Shown piece by piece: positions 12,301-25,400 of a DNA stretch of 64,000 nt. The notes beneath the pieces were generated by a model that was not told where the DNA came from, searched no databases, and saw nothing but the letters and a program-made list of their open reading frames with translations. Made by a program: the position numbers and the translations under genes. The stretch lies in contig OZ024855.1 of assembly GCA_964017155.1 (NCBI GenBank), positions 57,162,935 through 57,226,934 on the forward strand, in the 5' to 3' direction. The DNA is from Oasisia sp. SBJ-2009 (Eukaryota > Annelida > Polychaeta > Sabellida > Siboglinidae). Position 1 is the first letter of the stretch; the number at the start of each line of letters is the position of its first letter.

Positions 12301-15300
12301 CTGTCACTATGTGGCGGGTCTGGTTGACACTTTATGTACTTGTGTCTGTAGTACTGTCATTATGTGGCGGGTCTTGTTGACCCTCTATGTACTTGTGTCT
12401 GTAGTACTGTCATTATGTGGCGGGTCTGGTTGACACGTTATGTACTTGTGTCTGTAGTACTGTCACTATGTGGTGGGTCTGGTTGACACTCTATGAACTT
12501 GTGTCTGTAGTACTGTCACTATGTGGCGGGTCTGGTTGACACTCTATGAACTTGTGTCTGTAGTACTGTCACTATGTGGTGGGTCTGGTTGACACTCTAT
12601 GTACTTGTGTCTGTAGTACTGTCACTATGTGGCGGGTCTGGTTGTCACGTTATGTACTTGTGTCTGTAGTACTGTCACTATGTGGTGGGTCTGGTTGACA
12701 CTCTATGAACTTGTGTCTGTAGTACTGTCACTATGTGGTGGGTCTGGTTGACACTCTATGTACTTGTATCTGTAGTACTGTCACTATGTGGCGGGTCTGG
12801 TTGACACGTTATGTACTTGTGTCTGTAGTACTGTCACTATGTGGCGGGTCTGGTTGGCACTCTATGAACTTGTGTCTGTAGTACTGTCACTATGTGGCGG
12901 GTCTGGTTGACACTCTATGTACTTGTGTCTGTAGTACTGTCACTATGTGGCGGGTCTGGTTGGCATCGGCCTGTCTCGACTCTTCTCTGCGTCGGCCATG
13001 GAGGAGGCGGTGGTGGGGGAGGACACGCGCCTCGCCAACTCCATGGGTCTGTTCCTGCAGAAGACAAACATCATCCGCGACTTCCTCGAGGACGTGCTTC
13101 AGGAGCGGGAGTTCTGGCCCAAGGAGGTAGGGGGAGACACCCACCCCAATGTGTGGGTGTTTTGGGGTGCTGTTGTTTGCAATAATTCACATTTATTTAT
13201 TTTGTGTTTTTATTAAACGCAATAATTATTAAGTAATAGTAAGTAAAAATATGAAAGACCTTCTATATAAATCAGTTGTGTTAGTACTTAGTGCTTTAGT
13301 GGTGTTTTTCTTGTGGCATGTCACGTCAGATCTGTTGTTCATCTGCTCGTCAGACCCGGGGTCAAATACTATTGTATTTGAAAGTATTTAAATACTTCAA
13401 TCAATTTCAATCAATTTCACTTTATTGTCCTTAAAAGGGATATTGCATTGTAAAACTCATGATCACATCTAAAATATATGGGATGGTCACAACAAAATGC
13501 AAGTGAATTTCCAGATGTATCCACTACAAGAACAATTCAACCGGTTGACAGCAATATGACTCATTTCGCATTCAACATTCTAATGGCCACAGGCACAAAA
13601 CTCCTGCTATAGCGAGATGTTTTACATTTTATTCAATGGTATCTCCTTTGAGACGGAAGTACATGGAAGAACGTAGAGAGCGGGTGATCAGATTCAGTAG
13701 CGACAGCACGAGCTTTCTTCAAAATGGCATGGTCGATTATTTTGGAGAGCATTGGTGTAGGTAAACCAATGATCTTGGCAGAAACATGTGATATTTTCAG
13801 AAGCCTGTTACGGTTTTCCACAGAAAGAGCAGGGTAGTAACAAATGCTGCAGTAGGTTATGAGAGGCTCAATTATGCTACGGTAAAGACGTAGAAGAAGT
13901 AGTGGATCAACGTAGAAAGCTCGTAACTTTCGAAGAATGTGCAGTCGCTTTTAAACTTAAGTCAAGTAAATTTATCTTTTTCTACTGATTACAGATCGAA
14001 AACCATTCAGTGACTTTGTCTGGCCATGTATGTTTGGGGTGGTGCATCCAGTCGTTGTGTGCGTGCATTCACTGCTGTGTCGTTGTGTCGCAGGCGTGGG
14101 GCAAGTACGGGAAGAAGATGCTGGAGCTGTCTCGCCCTGAGAAGCGGGGCGAGGCTGTGTCCTGTCTCAACGAGCTCATCACCAACGCCCTCCATCACAT
14201 TCCTGACGTGCTCACCTACATGTCCCGCCTCCGCAACCAAAGCATCTTCAACTTCTGCGCCATCCCTCAGGTGTGTAGACTCACTTAGCCGGCTGTTGCT
14301 AGGCTGTGTCTATTCGCCAAGAAGACTGTCCAGGGGTAGAAATAACTCCAACATTTCTGGTAGTCAGCAGGACCACTTAGTTGTAGTACAGATGTATGTG
14401 GTAGTCACATGGCCCAGATTTAAGCAAAATAACATGACAAAAATAAAATTTGAAAAATATTCCTAAATTTTTTGGTAGTTCATTGGACTACTGCTGTCAT
14501 CATCTTTGGTAGTCCGACCAAGTTTCTGGTAGTCCTTGAACTACCACTATTTCGACCCCTGTCGTCTAGTGTTAGCCGGCATCTGAGTGCTTCTAGGCTA
14601 ATCCTGCCATAATTCCTGCTTCACAGACACTGTAAATTTGTATTTCTGTTGATTTTTGTGTGCATATCAGTTTAATTTTGAATATTTGTTCTAATATAGT
14701 ATTTTCTGATTAAAAAGGGTATCCTTATTTAATTTCGTATTTCAAATTCGGCCTGAGAACCAAGCAGCCTCTCTAGTCTCTCTACCCTATTCTGGGGTAG
14801 GGTTGCCTTGGTAGTTATGGCGACAGAGCATAAATCTACCAGGCAGAGTTGAGGGGCTGAAAAGTGCTGCACCTCCCTGAGCCTGGGTAACCGAGGCTAT
14901 CAGGTGTGTTGGCCAGCGAGTGTGGTGGTTTGTAAATGCTGTGCGGGGTGTTATGGTCCCTTGATTTAGTCAACATTAAAAAATCAAGATATTGATTTTT
15001 TCGATTTTTTTCAGATTATCTTAAATTTATACTTATGTTGCGTGCTTAACTGTATGTATTTTTAAATAAAGTTTAAATTTGTACATAACAACTTTGCTTT
15101 AATTCTTTACAAATGCTAATAATGAAATGTTCAGCCTATTGGGTATATTATGATATTCCACCTTTATTTATTTTCTGAATTACATATTATTTCTCATGAT
15201 TGTCAAGAATGTTGAAAACATCAAATGAATCGATTTAATCAAAAAATCCGATTTAATCAGAATTTTTTTTATTTATTAAAAAAATCATGATTTTTTTTCA

Positions 15301-16810
15301 ACCCTGCTATATAGGCAGGGCTAAGTTCCTTCACTTTACTGTTAAAGACACAATTTGAGACAGCTTTATGGTGACCTTAATTCTGAGGTGGGTGTTTTCT
15401 CAAGGTGACCATAAAACAAGGTTCGACCATGTAAAGCTGCACCCTAGCTTTGACAGAATGACTCCCATGTGAAAGAATATTATTTCCTGTAATTTTCCAT
15501 TGCTTGTAGCTGCCCTGAAAATCAGAATTCAAGGATCTGTTCATTACGAAACTGTTTATTAAAAAATATATGTAATTATATTTAGAAGGAAGAAACCGTG
15601 AATTGCTTTTCTAAATGAATCATCAGTGTTGCATAGGGTTATAATAATAATTTTTTTTATTATTAAATAGAATAATAATGTTATAAAAATGACATATATA
15701 TAAACATTGGTTTTAATATGTACAATTTATTAAAAAAAAGTTTGAAAATTATATAAATTAATACAAAACGAATCATTATATATTGGACATGACATTTTGA
15801 CATCCTTGGATGACGGATCCGTCAACTCTTGAAAACCTTATTTTGTATGTTTGTATACGTTTGCTTGGCAACAGGTGATGGCCGTGGCAACCCTGGAGCG
15901 TTGCTATAACAACCCAGCAGTGTTCACAGGAGTTGTGAAGATCAGAAAGGGTGAGGCTGTGAAGATGATGATGGAGGCGACAACGATGGACTCGGTCAAG
16001 GCCATTTTCTCACACTTCATAACCCATGTGAGTGGACGATCACAATCACAGCTCCCACTCGGCACTGCTGGATCATATTTATCACAACGTTTTTAAATAG
16101 ACATTTTATCACTTTAAGGCACATGTTACAGATATTTTATTTATGTATTAGATCAAAATAATAATTTTAAATTTGTCATTTTAAAGAATATTATATATAT
16201 TATATTTATTTTTAATATTTCATGTTATTGTATATAGGCACTATGTGACTCAAATGTCAGAACGCACTCCTATTTGACATTAAATTACTTGCATTCTGTT
16301 TTATTTCTTGCTGCCAGAGAGACGTGGCTGTCATAGTCATAGACTTACACGCTGCCATGTTTTTCTCAAACTAAAAAAACCACATTATAATTATAATACA
16401 AACGTAAACTAAATTATGAAATAATATACACAACTCATGCACAAACATATTCGTGCAGTGTATGTGTTACTAACATAACAGTTGCAATTCCTTTTAAAAC
16501 ATCACACACCAAGGTGTACCCTTACAAACAAACTTACACTGTTTGTGAAGTTTCAACCCTTTAAACCGATTAACGTCACATGTCTTTTCATCCATAGATC
16601 AAAGAGCGGATACCTGCAAATGACCCATCGGTGGCGAAGACGCGAGCCATAGTTGACCGCACATTGACACTGACAAAGGTGGAGCAGCCGTACGTGTCAA
16701 CCAGTGCCTACTATCCGCTGTACATGTCCTGCGCGATGCTGATGGGTGCCATTGTGTGGCAATACTGGACTGGAATATCCAACGTTGTCAACAACTTCTC
16801 GTCGTCATAG
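9357..16810 (+). CDS. FDFT1: Squalene synthase (FDFT1), complete, 8 coding exons
   Basis: Squalene synthase condenses two farnesyl diphosphates to squalene via presqualene diphosphate, the first committed step of sterol synthesis, at the ER membrane. Coding exons are 9357-9455, 9755-9852, 10600-10783, 11702-11830, 12935-13126, 14094-14270, 15875-16027 and 16598-16810. All have AG/GT borders and consistent phases, totalling 1245 nt or 414 aa (human about 417). The first aspartate-rich motif DTVED is at residues 80-84 and the second, DFLED, at 219-223, matching the human positions. [11 protein letters not shown] and [14 protein letters not shown] are strongly conserved family blocks. A C-terminal hydrophobic anchor spans about 384-404 ([20 protein letters not shown]). 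The start ATG fits the family (HPEE at residues 9-12). Intron 4 contains the acceptor-repeating minisatellite, and intron 5 an antisense LINE fragment. Confidence 0.97.
11933..12960 (+). repeat. 53-bp minisatellite repeating the FDFT1 exon 5 acceptor
   Basis: About 19 tandem copies of a 53-bp unit. Each copy contains the intron end TGTCTGTAG followed by TACTGTCACTATGTGGCGGG and TCTGGTT, which are the first nine codons of exon 5 (YCHYVAGLV). The last copy is the real exon (acceptor at 12933-12934, exon from 12935), where GGTTGACAC is replaced by GGTTGGCATCGG. Copies near the exon read GTCACTATG. Distal copies mostly read GTCATTATG, with GTCACTATG at every third unit between about 12143 and 12462, indicating a 159-bp higher-order repeat. 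Confidence 0.95.
13390..13955 (-). mobile_element. 5'-truncated LINE (L2/Rex-like RT C-terminus) in FDFT1 intron 5
   Basis: Read on the minus strand from about 13955, the sequence encodes [19 protein letters not shown], then [18 protein letters not shown], then [16 protein letters not shown], and ends [17 protein letters not shown] with a stop near 13633. This order (RLY-S-IEP-L-Y, NR--LL, KIIG, HPL---F-LLPS-RRY) is the thumb and C-terminal region of L2/Rex-type non-LTR reverse transcriptases. The 3' end is the AATAAAGTGAAATTGATTGA tail near 13390-13430. The endonuclease and catalytic RT region are absent, as in a 5'-truncated copy. Confidence 0.75.
14965..15310. mobile_element. Possible MITE with AATCGATTT-rich ends, FDFT1 intron 6
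   Basis: T-rich and A-rich segments built on AAAAATCGATTTT-like words lie at both ends. The right end, read inverted, begins CAGGGTTGAAAAAAAATCAT, a hAT-MITE-like start. The left boundary is vague. No coding potential. Confidence 0.3.
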
Positions 16811-18830
<2,020 letters not shown>

Positions 18831-19470
18831 GGTAACTTACATAGTTGAATGTTGTGAGTATATTTTTATAATAGATCTAAAAACAGACCTGTTCTGTGTT
18901 TACCACAATATGTTAAAGTGATTTTATTTGAATTGTTTGCCTGCTTAGAAAACAAAATGACACCACACCCAATTAAAATATTGAATGTATGGAAACTATT
19001 ACAAATTCAATTGCGTTGTCATTTAGTTAGAATACCTAATTTTGCATAAATATCCAAAAACAAGCATTGCTGCATGGACATGGCACAAACCGACAATACT
19101 TTTTAAATTGCAATATAAATATTGATAAAACAGTTAGTTCTAAGTAATCACTAGACATTACATCAGTAAGGTTTTCTATTAAAATAAGAATTATGAAGAA
19201 TTATCAAGTATAGGAATAGGACCTACAACAACATTGATCACTAAAATATTGCAATAATAATTGAATACAAATTTAAAATAATACAAGAGTAACACAAATG
19301 TTACAATTTTGGGAATCCTAATTTTGTAACAACATCAGTTCTACAAGCTACACAATGTTTATAATTATAGAGAACTTGTGCTGTCACCTAGTGAGTATCA
19401 TTGCATTTAACGTGAACGAACGTTGTGGCTTCCGGTGTTGGGATGCAACGGGGAAGTCGATGAGTAAATT

Positions 19471-22400
19471 ATGAAAAGAATTCGAACCGAGCAGTTGCAG
19501 TCTGCAATAAACCAGTACTTGAAGAGGCGACAATACACGGTGAGTTCGCCAATATATAAAATCTTCTTGAAGGTAGAGAAACTATGGGAAAGGTTGTGGA
19601 GCAAAATGCAAATGCTTATCGGCGGGCGATAATTTGATAACTAGCTGAACCAGCTAACTACTACAATGTAACACACTCTTACTGATCCTCTTCGGGCTTG
19701 GGTAGGATTCCTACCTCTTGTGCCAGATTTCCCTTTTAACATATGTTTGAACTGTGTGCGTCCGTCAGAGTTTGGCACAATCCATAAAAGAGGTGGTGCC
19801 ATGTGACATGATTTAAGGGTAAAACAACTTGTAATGATTAAATGAATGATTACTGCTAGTAAGTAATGTCAGTAATATCGATTAGTAATGATGGCCAAAC
19901 ATGAATCGGTAATCTTTCAGTTAACTGGCCTAAATTATTAGGGATTTTTCAAAACGTTTATACCACCTTATCTCGTTGTGTGTATATCTTCGGAATGTCA
20001 TTCTACATCATTTCCGTTACAAAGTCAAAGAAGTCAGATATAAATTTTTATGATTGTGTATTAGAGCAAGTTAATGCCATCGAGTCGACGTAAATAAGTT
20101 GATGTCACAGGTCGTGAGCGGTTAGCGCATCACAGTCCACAGATGCATCAGGACCGCAAAGGTGATTTCTTGTGTGCATTGCGAAAAGCACAAGACATCG
20201 TCTTTGCAGTCGTGATGCTTCTGTGATGAGCTAGCCACTCAAGCCCCATGACATCGGCTTACTTGTGTCGACCCTGCAGCATTATATTGCTCTAAAACAC
20301 AATTTAAAAATTATATCTGACTTCTTTGTACTGGAAGTGATGTAGAATGATATTCCGAACATATATACATATTGAAAAAATGGTGGTAAACCGTTCTGAA
20401 AAGGCCCAAATAATTTAGGCCAGTTAACTGGAAGATTACCCATGAATCCTGACTATAGCTCTATGTCATTGGTTTATAAACCATTAGAACTGTGTTTTTC
20501 ACTCAGATCAAACTATGTGCTATGATGGTGTTCTGACTTCAATGACTGACACAGTATTTTTGTTCCTGACAATATTTTGCCAGTTTTATTCCACCATGTT
20601 TGTGCATCCCCACTGTGCTGGAGTATGTTGCTAGGTGGTGTACTCAGGGCTCACAGGCACTGTTGTGTGTATTACAGGGCTGTGATGCAAAGGATGGCCG
20701 CAGCACACTGAGCATGGAGGAGATGGCCCTGACTGCAGCAGTACTGAGTGAAGGCAGCATCAGCAACACCATTGCCTACAGTAGCATCAGTGGCGACGCT
20801 ACGGCCTGTGACCAGCAGTACAACCGGTCAGTACTTGCCACAGCTGAGTCCACACACCCATCCTTTGAAGGGGTAAAATCTGCTTGAAATGAGTAGAAAA
20901 TTCACTGGATTATTCATGGACGGGGTATAAAAATGTCTTCGGGAATAATATGTATTGTTGATTGTGCTTAAAACGGATGTCACACATGTTTGGTTTATTT
21001 CAGTTCTTTACGGGCCTGTCTTTATCGTTTTGAAATTTGCAAATGAAAAAGGAAAAATAAATTCATTTTAAAAAGTACCCCTGGTAACAAAAATGAATAC
21101 AATGTTCTATGCACAGTATGGTTAATACTTGTAAAAAAAACCTGATACAAGTGCAATGTACCGTTTTTCATTTTCACTGCATCAGTATAAAAAACGAAAA
21201 AGATTCTAGTGTCACTAATTTTTCATTTTCCCCACATGTAAGAAGCTTAGGCTACCCTTCCAATTCAGCTAGGCGGGAAAAGGTGGCAATTCAGTCGCAC
21301 TGATGGCATTTTTGAAAATAAAATTGCATCGTCGCCAAAGTGGTATATGTAAGTTTGGGTGAATATTGGTCATTTCAGCATTGTTGTTTTATGAAACGTT
21401 TTGACAATTTAATAAACTATATTCAACTTTATTTTGACTGTGTTGGACTAACAGTAACCAGTACCTATTTTAACATCAGCCAACGAAATCGCCCATGATC
21501 GGCCTCCTGTCATGTGACAGCCACATGCTGCTGGTGCAGTTTGAGTTACATGCAGTGTTTGGGATGTAGAAACAAATATTACAATACACAAAATCGTTCA
21601 GCTGCTTGTGCAATTCAGGTGGGGGTAAGTCATTATATTGGAATTCCCAGAAATGGTTTACCCATCTTCAAATTGTGGCGTTTATTAGCACTGTTCTCAC
21701 GGGTGAAGAATCACAACTGGCATTGTCAATAAACTCGAGTAAATCAAGCACTGTGCCAGGGTTAGTTTTGATCTCATCACAAATACATCTGGCTTGTAAG
21801 GATGTCAGGGTGACCTTGTATAAGATGTCATACAGTTGATACAGTAATTGTGTTCGTTGTGTGTTTTGCATTAACCATGCTCGTGGCGTAATGTTCTGTT
21901 TCAGACTGAAGACGTTTATCCATGAGTCTCCGGAGCCACACAGGACACAGCTCCAGAAGCTGCTCTACCCCTTCTTTGTCAACATCTATCTGGAGCTGCT
22001 GCAGAATGCGCAGACTGCTGCAGGTAGAGTCATGGGTGGGGTGGAGTAACAGTGATGATTGGGGCGGCGTGATGGAATATAATAATATCCATTATTGGGC
22101 ACATTACAGAAGCACTAAGTCTTAGCACTAACACATTACAGCAGCACTAAGTCTTAGCACTGATACATTACAGCAGCACTAAGTCTTAGCACTAATACAT
22201 TACAGCAGCACTATGTCTTAGCACTAACACATTACAGCAGCACTAAATCTTGGCACTAATACACTACAGCATCACTAAGTCTTAGCATTAATACATCACA
22301 GCGGCACTAAGTCTTAGCACTAACACATTACAGTGGCACTAAGTCTTAGGACTAACATATTACAGCAGCACTAAGTCTTAGCACTAACATATTACAGCAG

Positions 22401-25400
22401 CACTAAGTCTTAGCACTAACACATTACAGCAGCACTAAGTCTTAGCACTAACACATTACAGCAGCACTAAGTCTTAGCACTAACACATTACAGCAGCACT
22501 AAGTCTTAGCACTAACACATTACAGCAGCACTAAGTCTTAGCACTAACACATTACAGTGGCACTAAGTCTTAGCACTAACACATTGCAGTGGCACTAATT
22601 CTTAGCACTAACACATTACAGTGGCACTAAGTCTTAGCACTAACACATTACAGTGGCACTAAGTCTTAGCACTAACACATTGCAGTGGCACTAAGTCTTA
22701 GCACTAACACATTACAGAAGCACTAAGTCTTAGCACTAACAGATTACAGCAGCACTAAGTCTTAGCATTAACACATTATAGTAGCACTAAGTCTTAGCAC
22801 TAACAGATTACAGCAGCACTAAGTCTTAGCACGAACACATTATAGTAGCACTAAGTCTTAGCACTCATGTACTTCAATATGTCATCGAGGGCACTATTTC
22901 AATGACACACTTGCAACAATTTCCCAGTGGCTTGTCATGATGTTGAAATGTGCTGGTGTACAAGATCTGGTTAGATCCTGTTATGAGACAAAAAGTATTT
23001 TAGATAACTAAATTAGGCCTGTGGACTGATCAGAATGCTAGTGAAGCCTCACGTGATGTCAACTCGCTCGGTCTGGGCTTACAGGTCGCAAGTTCTACAG
23101 CCGCCACCATGCCACGTTCAAGTGTCACAGTGACTGTGCCGACATGCTGATAGCGCTGCAGCAGATCTCGAACAAAGAAGTCATGCTCAGCTGCCACCTA
23201 GTGAGAGAATTCAGGTGTGTATCAACCCGTGGTTACAATGACTTGTTTGATGATTGTGATAAGATATTAACTTCACTCACCTGCATAAATGGATGCCTGG
23301 TGGATATTTCTGTATAAATAGTCTTTGTGTATTAATTGCTGTATGGCAGAATGCTTCGCAGAGTAGTTGAGATTGGACAAGTCTGACAGAGGACAATGTG
23401 TAATGCGTCTAGCTGACACGGGGACGGGAAATTGCACAGTCCAGTATATGTGTTTACGTTTAAAAAAAATTGTGACGTGCCTGTTTCAGAGAACATCGTT
23501 ATGTTGTAAGTTTGTCGCCTGAAGCATTGCAACATCTCCTGAAATACCTCCAGGTATGTTTGTGGTCAAATGAGTAGCTCATTCCATCAGTCATAAATTG
23601 TAAAAACAACTCTCTCGTGTACAATTTATCCATATGCTTATGTTTCATCTTAGTTTTACATTTCACAATTGAGATTTTTCTCATAGCGTTTTGTTCACCT
23701 CCAGGAAACATCTTCTGAAAGTGAACAGAACTTAAAAGAGAAAAGGTTTGCTGGGCAGTTTGTGGAATTGGTTATCTCAAATAGGGGAAGTTCGGAACAT
23801 GCTAAAGTTGAGCTTTGAATCTGTTGTATTGTCAATACTCTGGAACATCTGAACATTCACTTTACAATTTGTGGCAGGGGTACAGTGTTTTAGACTAGTA
23901 AGCACAATTTGGTGAGCAGGATTCAGTAGAAAGATGCGTCGATGAAAGTTAATATTGTTTCATGTTTTTATTTTCCTAGAATGGAGACAATGTTCTGTTG
24001 GTACAGATGTTGAATCGGCACCTAGACATCAAATGTAAGGACAATTATTTTAGATGCTTTGAAACTTCTGTGTATCAATTTAAAAAAGAGAGCCTTTAAA
24101 TGTGCGTAAAATTTTGAATATGTGCCCACGAATGGGCAGGTTCCTGATATATTGCATCATGCCAATGATAGTAATAATAATATTATGCTATAGAAGAGTT
24201 AACTTAACATGAAGGATATCAAAGATCAGATGTGTTAGCAAGTGACATAACCACACAACCATGTCAGCAAGGAATGACATAACCATACACCCATTTCAGC
24301 AAGGAGTGACATAACCATACACCCATGTCAGCAAGGAGTGACATAACCATACACCCATGTCAGCAAGGAGTGACATAACCGTACACCCATGTCAGCAAGG
24401 AAAGACATAACCATACACCCATTTCTGCAAGGAGTGACATAACCATAAACCCATGTCAGCAAGGAATGACATAACCATACACACATGTCAGCAAGGAATG
24501 ACATAACCATACACTCGTGTCAGCAAGGAGTGACATAACCATCCACCCATGTCAGCAAAGAGTGACCTAACCATCCACCCATGTCAGCAAGGAGTGACAT
24601 AACCATCCACCCATGTCAGCAAGGAATGACATAACCATCCACCCATGTCAGCAAGGAATGACATAACCATCCACCCATGTCAGCAAGGAGTGACATAACC
24701 ATCCACCCATGTCAGCAAGGAGTGACATAACCATTCACCCATGTCAGCAAGGAGTGACATAATGTGTCTGTGCTAGCATATATGAAATCAAATTCAAACA
24801 TGCCAAACCAGTTAGATGTACAAATTAAAAGGCAACTGAAACGCTTAAACAAACATTGCCATAACATAAGAACATGCCATTTAGAGGACCATGATTACGT
24901 AACCACTGTATAAGTTTTCAAACTTGGATATCTTTGACCACTGGGCGCTGCCATACTATGCACTAGCTTAATTTGACCAGCTCATATCTACTCAAAGTAA
25001 ATTTAAAATAATTTCCAATTTACTTCATCAATAGACACTTCTTTCTGCATGAAATAAATCTTCTAAATGGTATGTTCTTATGCTTTGGCAGTGATTGTTC
25101 ACTCATGGCAGTCTCCCTTCATTGGTAGGAAATGTATACCCCAGAGGTAGGCAAAAAGCTCTAATAAAATCATATTTTTCATTTGTTGCCAATTTCTCCA
25201 GGAGCTTATTATAAAACTGTACCTTGTGAAAATAAATCTGCTTACAGCGGCTTACAAAATTAATAATTTTTTTTATTTAGTGTCTTTTAAATTGAGGCAT
25301 AAGGTAATATTGCTAAAACTGACATACAACAAATTGCACAGTTTTATTCCATAGGCAATGAGTAACATAATATATCAACAGGTATGAGTAAACTGATTTC

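Noticed and set aside
12100..12327. Open frames in the 53-bp array as extra coding sequence
   Set aside because: They follow from the 159-bp three-unit period and lie in intron 4. FDFT1 needs no residues between exons 4 and 5.
22101..24765. CRISPR-like arrays (32-bp repeats)
   Set aside because: Units are contiguous with no unique spacers, lie in introns of an animal gene, and have no cas genes nearby.
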